Source: Chondrus crispus (taxonomy: Eukaryota; Rhodophyta; Florideophyceae; Gigartinales; Gigartinaceae). Taken from it: 64,000 nucleotides of DNA. Positions 56,100-64,000 of the stretch are shown piece by piece (position 1 is the stretch's first letter; each line of letters opens with the position of its first letter). The stretch lies in assembly GCF_000350225.1 (NCBI RefSeq), contig NW_005179194.1:189899-253898 (forward strand), read 5' to 3'. Below the pieces are notes generated by a model. It was not told the DNA's origin. It saw only the letters and a list, made by a program, of their open reading frames with translations, and did not search any database. The position numbers were made by a program, and so were the translations under genes.

Positions 56100-57441
56100 T
56101 TAAAGTGCTTTCAAAAGTTTACACACGTGGTCACTTTTGCTTTTGTCAATGCACCCTTCGGGTTGCTCCATGTAGATGTCTTCATCCAAGTCGCCGTTCA
56201 AAAACGCAGTCACGACATCCATCTGATGAAGTTCGAGGTCGTAATGAGCAACTAAGGCAAGAAGTAGACGAATAGTGGTAAACTTTATGACAGGGGCATA
56301 TGTCTCAGTATAGTCAAGACCTTGCACTTGCTGGAATCCACGAGCAACAAGTCTGGCTTTTGCACTTTCAACTATATTGCCATTTGCATCAGGCAGTTGC
56401 TTGACATTGAAAACCCATCGAGATGTCAAGATGTTTGACGCTTCAGATCGAGGAACAAGTTTCCAAGTCCGATTCTTAGTCTGCGAGGCAAGTTCTTTGT
56501 CAATGCCGGTCTGCCAAAATGCAGCTCTAGGACCGTTGGTTGCCTGGTTGAAAGTCTTGGGACCTTCAATAGCGACATGCGCATGTGAAAGAAGAGCAGC
56601 TGCAAAGTTGCTCCTCCACCATGATCCGGGAGGTCTGCTGACTCGAGACGATCTTCGCACAGCTGGAGTCGGAGTTAGAGGAGTGACATTCGGAGTTTCG
56701 ACGGCAGTTGGTACATCATCTTCATCTTCATCATTCTCACTTACAGAATGAGCACCATCGTTTTCAAGAACCTCCTCCGAAACTTCATCCTCTTCAGAAC
56801 CGACCTCATTCGTATTTGGGGTATCAGCTGTATTCCCATTGTCGCCATCGAGCAGTACAACGTCAACATCAGAGTTGATTGAATCACCTTCGTGTGCAGG
56901 AATGTCATGCATACCACATGTCGATTCATCAAACTTGACATCCCGTGACACAACAATTTTATTCAACTCTCCGTCCCAAAGTTTGTATGCCTTACTGCAT
57001 TGCGAGTACCCAAGAAACATCACTTCACGCGCTCGCAAGTCCAGCTTACGGAGCTCTAATTTTGGTAATGTATACCAACACTTTGACCCAAATACTCGCA
57101 AATGGCCAACATTTGGAGTAGAATTCATCCAAATGTGGTGCGGAGTTGTATTAACGGGCAAAGCGCGTGAAGTAACTCGATTACGTACATATACCGAAGT
57201 GGCAAGAGCCTCGGCCCAGAATCGCTTACTGACCTGTTTATGAGAAAGCATTGAGCGGACAAGATCAATCAAAGTTCGATTTAAACGTTCAGCAACACCG
57301 TTTTGTTCAGGGGTGTACGCCGTTATGAGTTGGTGCTGCGTACCGTTTAAATCTAAATGCGACTTGAATTCCGTCGACAAGTACTCTCCCCCTCGATCAG
57401 TGCGAAGCACCTTTACTTTGCCACCAGTGTGGGTTTGAGCC
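56100..57441 (-). pseudogene. Copia integrase core to reverse transcriptase
   Basis: Begins at the solo LTR insertion: LRTDRGGEYLSTEF (second integrase Asp), YTPEQNGVAERLNRT (catalytic Glu), GLGY-like MFLGYSQCSKAYKLWD, an acidic linker, then RT: RWVFNVKQLPDANGNIVESA, KARLVARGFQQVQGLDYTET, MDVVTAFLNGDL. Ends KLLKAL with TAA at 56100-56102, where the nearly invariant copia motif KALYGLKQA has Tyr. Only that codon breaks RT. Confidence 0.92.
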
Positions 57442-58709
57442 TAATGGTAGGTTCGGAGGGGCAAGGGAAAGAAGGAAGGCAGGTTGATGTGTGTGAGTGA
57501 AGGAGTTGGTCCCGAGGTTTACTTTGAAGCCCTTTTCCTGCGATACTTATACACTTCGAGTGCTAGCTACACTATCGCTCTACTCCGACTCCCAGTAAAC
57601 CATACTCTACTATGCGCGACCAAGCGCGGTCCTCTTGTGGCCCGACCATACTGTTCGATTTCCACCTTACGAATCGATTCGTAACTATTAGCTCACAACT
57701 ATTTCTACACATTCCAAATGACTGTAAACCATGGCCCTATGCATGCAACTGTTTCACACCTTACTAATCTGCATCCAGTCATGCCAGACTTCATTGTTGT
57801 GCAACGAACAACTTGGCACTTGTCTATTTCCAACAACGCAAACGTCTTTCATATCACAATCGCCATACGTATCCTTGTTTCTCACCTTACTAATTTCGCC
57901 AAGCACTGTGAGATAATTATGGCAAGTTATAACAATGTGCATCCAGACTTTCTACACAACTCACATGAGAATACATGTAAATCACACGAGTACTGTCATG
58001 AACTTGCATCCAACGGCGCACCATGACGAGAGCACAGTGCAACGGCGCGTGCTCACGCAAGACTCGCATACAGCGTGACGCGTACACAGAATAATCGCAC
58101 AACTGTATTCCTCTCGCGAGAAGTACTTGTTGTACTTTTGATTCACATGTACTGTACTCGGACACGCGCAGGATCGCAAACAGTCTGACACTGTAAAACT
58201 GTAAACCCTCATGTGCATACACCTGGATGCGTGTACATGTGTACGTACACGAATCCACCTGGCGACGTGTACATGTGTATACGGCATACATGTGTCCCGC
58301 CCGGGGGCCCCATGCAATTACCCATTACAACCATGGCAAACCACTTGAAACCGCCAAAACAACGTAATTATGGCATATACAGGCCATTTAAAGTACATCA
58401 CAAGGCCAATGACGCACACGTGGACAACGCTCGACCAATAGATTTGCAGCATTAGACCTGAGGGCCAATAGAATTGCAGTATTTCCTGTGTAGTCTATAG
58501 TGCTACGGGCCAAGGTTCCACTTGGCAAAACTATGCAAATTTGCATGACCCTCCGAGAGGCCACTTTCGTCCCCGGAACCCCAAAATCTGGGATTTTACA
58601 CGTGTCATGTCGTGATATGGGTAAGAGCGCCCGGACCGTGCAGTCATGTACACGTGTCACTCGATTTTGACCTTTTCAGATAACAGCATGTGGTCGCACA
58701 TTTTCAATA
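57442..58709 (-). repeat. Solo LTR, copia-related 1.26-kb family (copy G)
   Basis: 1268 bp; plus strand TAATGGTAGG to TTTTCAATA, flanked by GAGCC at 57437-57441 and 58710-58714. Removing it and one GAGCC restores the copia integrase frame (KLYEKLAQTHTGGKV-like). Copy G carries an extra TAGC duplication near 57563. Confidence 0.92.
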
Positions 58710-59662
58710 GAGCCAACTTTTCATACAACTTGTATTTTGCAAACGCCTCAGATTTATTTCTCATCGTGTACACAACAACCCAGTTCGAGTGATCATCTAC
58801 AAATGTAATGAAGTATCTCGAGCCACCAATGGACTGTACTTCGAGCGGACCGCAAACGTCAGAATGTACCAAGTCAAGACGGTTCTGTGCTCGAGACGAT
58901 GATCGCTGTTTTGGGATTACTGATCGCGTTGCTTTGCCAGACACACACGCAGGACAAACGAGAGAGTGATTGTCAGACTTTCGATTCATTGCTCTGATCA
59001 CATCGCTTTGACGAACGTTGATGCCACTTACCACATTATTGTCAATCATTGATGCGGTTCCTTGTACGTTAACATGGGCCATGCGTTCATGTAGCGTCTG
59101 CAGGGTAACTACGTGAGCAGAAAAGGTTTCATTCATGACGTCAAGTATGTACAAATCCCCAACTTGACTCGCTGTAGCAACTACAGTTGGTCCTGCAGTA
59201 ACGCGGCATTTCTCATTTTCAAATGACACTTGCAAACCCTTCGAAACCATTTGGCTAACAGACAGTAGCGAGTATCCGAAATCAGGGACATGCAAAACGT
59301 TTGACAATTTGCAAGGATGGGGACTACCGTTGACGTTCAACATGAATTCTACCTCGCCGCGACCAGCGACATTAGCTCTAGCCTTCGTGCCCATCTCGAC
59401 TGATCCAGATTGCATCTGTTCATACGTAACGAACAAAGAGCGATCAAACGTAATGTGAGCGCTGCAACCGGAATCGACAAGCCATGACCTTGCGTTTGCA
59501 GCCCTCTTTTCTGGAGTGGAAGTCGAAAGCAAGCAAGTAAAGTCACTCTCCGCAAAGGCAGCAGTAGAATTGTCATCTCGAGAAACGAACGCACTTGGCT
59601 TTAAGCCAGTGTTGCGTGACCGAAACCCATCTGGCGGCGCAGGTCGGCGCCCATTCACGTCC
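58710..59662 (-). pseudogene. Copia Gag end, protease and integrase N-terminus
   Basis: Frame begins at the junction with element 2 (NGRRPAPPDGF). Protease WLVDSGCSAHITFDRS carries the catalytic DSG. The pre-integrase zinc region LHERMAHVNVQG...CPACVSGKATR follows. First integrase Asp in VHSDVCGPLEVQSIGG; FVDDHSNWVVVYTMRNKSEA then runs into the solo LTR. About 95% identical in protein to element 2. Confidence 0.92.
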
Positions 59663-60576
59663 TGTTGGAAATCTTCGACCGCATGCTAAGCTCCAAGCCT
59701 GACAGATATTACACGTGTACGTCGACGAAACCTAAAATGCTTGCAAGAGCATTCTCAGGATGTTTGGTCTTCAAGGTGGACACGTGTCATATTTGTACAC
59801 GGTTGCACTTTCCTATTATTTCCGAGCATGTTTCAATTTTGGTGTTGACACGTGTAAGTTATGTACCTCGTGGCACTGTACAGTACATTCTGAACATGTT
59901 TCATTTTTCTCGATTTGACATGTGTGTGACACGTATGACATTTGTCCTACACGTGTATGACACGTATGACGTATGTGCCACAGTGGTTATTAATCGTATT
60001 GTAAAATCTGTAATCTACAGTACAGTACATTCAGATATTATTGACTCTCAAACGGTCCCAAATTATTAGCAAGAGAGAGTACAAGTAGGAAAGTCATTTG
60101 ATTATCAACCGAGAGTGGAAATAGGAGAGTCACTTGATTATCAACCGAGAGTGCAAGAAGGAGAGTCATTTGATTATCAACCGAGAGTGGAAGTAGGAGA
60201 GTCACTTGATTATCAACCGAGAGTGCAACAGGGAGAGTCACTTGATTATCAACCGGGAGTGGAAGTAGGAGAGTCACTTGATTATCAACCGAGAGTGCAA
60301 CAGGGAGAGTCACTTGATTATCAACCGGGAGTGGAAGTAGGAGAGTCACTTGATTATCAACCGAGAGTGCAACAGGGAGAGTCACTTGATTATCAACGAG
60401 TGTAAGAAGGAGAGTCACTTGACGAGCCCTAATGGCTCGTATTGTATGTAGTTCGAAGAGTATAAGTAGCGCCAATAGTTGGCGACCAAGAGTAAAATGG
60501 TATCATCTTCTTTTCCCGTCAACCACCAGCAACCTTCAACCATCCTTCTTCCCTCTGCCCCGCTGACCTTTCTTTA
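59663..60576 (+). repeat. 5' LTR of copia element 2
   Basis: 914 bp, TGTTGGAAATCTTCGACC to GACCTTTCTTTA. TATA-like GTATAAGTAGCGCC at 60460-60473. Contains a 36-bp tandem array at 60070-60420 not expanded in the LTRs of element 1 or copy D. Confidence 0.88.
60070..60420. repeat. 36-bp tandem repeat inside the LTR
   Basis: About nine copies of GAGAGTCACTTGATTATCAA plus CCGAGAGTGCAACAGG, alternating with a GGAAGTAG variant. It lies just upstream of the TATA box. Confidence 0.9.
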
Positions 60577-60590
60577 GGTTATGGGCCCAG
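60577..60590 (+). promoter_or_regulatory. Primer binding site matching initiator tRNA anticodon stem
   Basis: GGTTATGGGCCCAG directly follows the LTR. It is complementary to CUGGGCCCAUAACC, the anticodon stem and loop of eukaryotic initiator tRNA-Met. Drosophila copia uses such a half-tRNA primer, so the same mechanism is likely here. Confidence 0.75.
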
Positions 60591-61785
60591 TTCAACGCTG
60601 ATCGTCGTCTTCGTTTTAGTTCAAGTTCGAGTTTCGCCGTCGTTCAAGTATCAGTTTGTTCAGCTCGTCAAGCAGAAGAAGAAGGTATCAGTTTCAGTCT
60701 CCGCTTTCGAGTTTGGTTTTTCAGTTTTTTCAGTTTTCGCCGTCGTTTTCAGCACCGTTTCAGCCGATTTTTCAGTTCGGTGGTCCGTCAGTTCCCAGTT
60801 TTTGGAAATCAACTTTGTGGTCTTGCAGCTTTGTCGTGGCAGTCGTTGTGTGAGCTGTGGGTGAGCCTTCCGCTAGTCGGGAGGAAGAAAGTCCCTAGTG
60901 GCCAACGCACTGCCAAATCCTCAGTGGTCCGTCAGTTCTCAGTTTTTTGCTTTGTCGTGGCAGTCGTTGTGTGAGCTGTGGGTGAGCCTTCCGCTAGTCG
61001 GGAGGAAGAAAGTCCCTAGTGGCCAACGCACTGCCAAATCCTCAGTGGAACATACCCTCGCTCTTGGTGAAAGGCTGGTGCCATTGGAAATCTGACTTGA
61101 GCGAGGGTCCGACCAAGAATCGTCGAGAGACGAATTACTGATCCTCGGGGAGGATCACAGTGTACTGGTCTAGTCGATCCGCACTCTGCCTTCGGGAGGT
61201 GCGTCGGCGGTGTGGGTAACGCTCTCGGTATTAGCCCTATAGGTACGACTTCGGTCCCCTGGGTGAAGAGAATACGTGCCTAAACACTGAACCTCTCACT
61301 ATACGTGTATAAGGTCGCGTACCTTGATTAAGTTCGCACGGAAGAGGGTGACCCAAGGAGTGATTGTGAACAAATCACACGAGTACGACGAAGGCAGTTT
61401 CATTCTTGTGTTGTGGGAGACCCTCTGAGGCAGTACCGTATCAAGTTTGGACAAGCCGATTTAGGTTGCAGGGACCGTTCGCGGTAGTAACCAAAAGTCC
61501 TGGTTCGTCTACAGGCAAAGTTGTTGTGCTTACTCGTGGCACGTTTGATTTAGTTCACAGTCGAAAGACCCGCACTGGCCGACATATAGGGGTAGCGCCC
61601 TAAGGCATTTTTAAGAAGAATACGCTTGTTCCACTCCGCCGGGAACAAGCACCAAGAACGTTTCCGAGTAATCGCTACAAACTTCCTATACGGGTGGGCT
61701 TGCCATTGTGTTGACTATCGGTTAACGGCTTGGGATCCCGGAACGGAAGACCTTGTATACTCGAAGGGTACATCCATTCGGCGAA
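60591..61785 (+). other. Long leader of copia element 2 with 121-bp duplication
   Basis: 1.2 kb between the primer site and the Gag ATG without a credible gene. A 98-bp block (TTGTCGTGGCAGTCGTTGTG and onward) at 60831-60926 repeats at 60952-61047. Confidence 0.6.
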
Positions 61786-63435
61786 ATGGATGACCAAAGC
61801 TCTGGATCGGTCAGAATCGAGAAGCTGACCGCATCTAACTTTTACATCTGGAAGCAGAAAATCGAGATACTGCTTGCTCTCCGAGATGTCGATCAATACG
61901 TTTTTGATGATATCCCGGAGAATGCGACGTCAGATGACCGGAGAAAATGGATCCGTGGTGACGCAAAAGCAAAGGCAGTCATCGGACTCACGCTTTCTGA
62001 TGACTACTTGCAACATGTGCGAGGGTGTAGCAGTGCGAAAGAGACATGGGAAGCAATTCTGAATGTGTTTGAGCGTCATACTTTGCTCAACAAACTTGCC
62101 GCCCGTCGCCACTTTTACACTGTCTCCATGCTCCCATCCGAGAAAGTGCTCGTGTTCATCAATCGTGTGAAGCAACTTGCTGCCAGATTGCAGTCAATGA
62201 GTGTTGAGATTGACGATAAAGAAATTGCAATGGCTGTGTTGAATGGCTTGCCTCCACGATTCGATAACTTGATTGTTGCTCTTGACGCACTTGGCAATGA
62301 AGATAAAGTGTTTGGACTCGAGTTTGTGAAGAGTCGTCTGCTGCAAGAAGAGCAACGAGAAAGCATGAAGACCGCTTCTGCTTCATCACCACATCCACCT
62401 GCACTTGTCAATCGTATGCCTATTCGACGCGATATGAAATGTACGAATTGCAATAGACATGGGCATACTGCAGCGCGTTGCTGGGGCAAGGATGTGAATG
62501 GGCGCCGACCAGCACCGCCAGACGGGTTCCGGTCCCGCAACCCCGGCATGAAGCCAAGTGCATTCGTATCTCGAGATGAAACTTCTACTGCTGCCTTTGC
62601 TGAAAGCGACTTTACATGCCTGCTTTCGACTTCTTCTCCCGAAAGGAAGGCAGTAAACGCAGGGTCATGGCTTGTCGATTCCGGTTGCAGTGCCCACATT
62701 ACATTTGATCGCTCTATGTTCGTTACTTATGAACAGATGCAATCTGGATCAGTCGAGATGGGCACTAAGGCTAGAGCCAATATCGCTGGTCGTGGTGAGG
62801 TAGAATTCATGTTGAACGTCAATGGTAGTCCACATCCTTGCAAATTGTCCAACGTTTTGCATGTCCCTGATTTCGGATACTCGCTTCTGTCTGTTAGCCA
62901 AATTGTTTCAAAGGGCTTGCAAGTGTCATTTGAAAATGACAAATGCATCGTTACTGCAGGACCAACTGTAGTTGCCACAGCTAGTCAAGTTGGGGATTTA
63001 TTCATACTTGATGTCATGAATGAAACTTTCTCTGCTCACGTAGTTACCTTGCAGACGCTACATGAACGAATGGCCCATGTTAACGTACAAGGAATCGCAT
63101 CAATGATTGACAATAATGTGGTAAGTGGCATCAACGTTCGTCAAAGCGATGTGATCAGAGCAATGAATCGAAAGTCTGACAATCACTCTCCCATTTGTCC
63201 TGCGTGTGTGTTTGGCAAAGCAACGCGATCAGTAATCCCGAAACAGCGATCATCGTCTCGAGCACAGAACTGTCTTGACTTGGTACATTCTGACGTTTGC
63301 GGTCCGCTCGAAGTACAGTCCATTGGTGGTTCGAGATACTTCATTACATTTGTAGATGATCACTCGAACTGGGTAGTTGTGTACACGATGCGAAATAAAT
63401 CTGAGGCGTTTGCAAAATACAAGTTGTATGAACAG
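61786..63435 (+). CDS. Copia Gag-protease-integrase (truncated by solo LTR)
   Basis: ATG at 61786 (MDDQSSGSVRIEKLTASNFY). The Gag start matches the UBN2/copia Gag type (NFYIWKQKIEILLALRDVDQ). A zinc knuckle CX2CX4HX4C (CTNCNRHGHTAARC) is at 62440-62481. Protease WLVDSGCSAHITF has its Asp at 62677. Zinc residues LHERMAH...CPACVFGKATR follow, then integrase HSDVCGPLEV and FVDDHSNWVVVY. The frame is uninterrupted until KLYEQ, where the solo LTR begins at 63436. Gag packages RNA; protease and integrase act in maturation and insertion. Confidence 0.93.
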
Positions 63436-64000
63436 TAATGGTAGGTTCGGAGGGGCAAGGGAAAGAAGGAAGGCAGGTTGATGTGTGTGAGTGAAGGAGT
63501 TGGTACCGAGGTTTACTTTGAAGCCGTTTTCCTGGGATACTTATACACTTCGAGTGCTACACTATCGCTCTACTCCCACTCCCAGTAAACCATACTCTAC
63601 TATGCGCGACCAAGCGCGGTCCTCTTGTGGCCCGACCATACTGTTCGATTTCCACCTTACGAATCGATTCGTAACTATTTGCTCACAACTATTTCTACAC
63701 ATTCCAAATGACTGTAAACCATGGCCCTATGCATGCAACTGTTTCACACCTTACTAATCTGCATCCAGTCATGCCAGACTTCATTGTTGTGCAACGAACA
63801 ACTTGGCACTTGTCTATTTCCAACAACGCAAACGTCTTTCATATCACAATCGCCATACGTATCCTTGTTTCTCACCTTACTAATTTCGCCAAGCACTGTG
63901 AGATAATTATGGCAAGTTATAACAATGTGCATCCAGACTTTCTACACAACTCACATGAGAATACATGTAAATCACACGAGTACTGTCATGAACTTGCATC
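63436..64000 (-). repeat. Solo LTR, copia-related family (copy H, runs off window)
   Basis: TAATGGTAGG and onward, matching copies F and G. The expected duplication would be AACAG (63431-63435), with its partner beyond base 64000. Confidence 0.85.

Larger units (their letters stand above)
54033..59662 (-). mobile_element. Ty1/copia element 1 (5' part missing)
   Basis: Minus-strand element: gag end, protease, integrase (59662-58710), solo LTR insertion, integrase to RT (57441-56100), RT and RNase H (56099-54984), polypurine tract (54973-54987, GATCGAGGGGGAG) and 3' LTR. Its 5' side was cut at 59662 by element 2 of the same family. The GAG-protease-integrase-RT-RNase H order is the defining copia order. 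Confidence 0.93.
59663..64000 (+). mobile_element. Ty1/copia element 2 (5' two-thirds, nested in element 1)
   Basis: A plus-strand copy of the same family inserted into the gag of element 1. 5' LTR, primer site, 1.2 kb leader, Gag-Pro-Int frame, then a solo LTR at 63436. The rest and the 3' LTR lie beyond the window. Confidence 0.92.

Noticed and set aside
60115-60405. 96-codon repetitive protein in the copia LTR
   Set aside because: A 36-bp repeat keeps all frames open; it lies in U3 upstream of the TATA box.

Overview
The window is eukaryotic nuclear DNA made mostly of nested mobile elements. The best clue to the host is a broken gene at 44948-46228 for an EGY-type (site-2-protease family) membrane metalloprotease. 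Such proteins are normally sent to plastids, so the host is probably a photosynthetic eukaryote. Sparse introns and the mix of chromovirus, copia, Helitron and pogo-like elements would suit a red alga, but I cannot prove that from sequence alone. I see no rRNA genes, CRISPR arrays or bacterial operons.

Layout: (1) 1-6382, 3' part of a Ty3/gypsy chromovirus (family 1, copy A) ending in its LTR. (2) 6383-9636, pogo-like transposase scraps, a purine-rich minisatellite and a Harbinger-like MITE. (3) 9637-26222, a minus-strand Helitron split by a complete 11.0 kb chromovirus (family 2, 10894-21912) whose CGGCG target duplication and near-identical LTRs mark a recent insertion. (4) 26667-28960, a tandem array carrying tRNA-like modules, GC-rich repeats and a 100-base assembly gap. 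(5) 28961-31853, an LTR of a divergent family 1 relative and a broken pogo-like transposase. (6) 31854-37397, family 1 copy B, inverted relative to copy A. (7) 37398-54032, unrecognised ORFs that look like one or more undescribed mobile elements, mixed with host gene debris (EGY fragment, USE1-like SNARE fragment, two small genes) and cut by solo LTRs. (8) 54033-64000, a minus-strand copia element cut by a solo LTR and by a second copy of its own family, which continues past the window edge.

The most interesting feature is the 3' end of the chromoviruses. In both families a short perfect hairpin followed by a polypurine tract occurs twice: at the end of pol and again next to the 3' LTR. The two copies bracket 2.6-3.7 kb of cargo. 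In family 1 the cargo is a long array of short GC palindromes. In family 2 it is an antisense gene with its own TATA box. Stem and loop sequences differ between families, and one family 1 stem carries a compensatory base change, so the structure seems conserved rather than the sequence.

A second pattern is that many otherwise intact reading frames, in elements and in host-like genes, are interrupted by single in-frame stops (mostly TAA) without a frameshift. Ordinary decay is the default explanation, but the pattern deserves testing.
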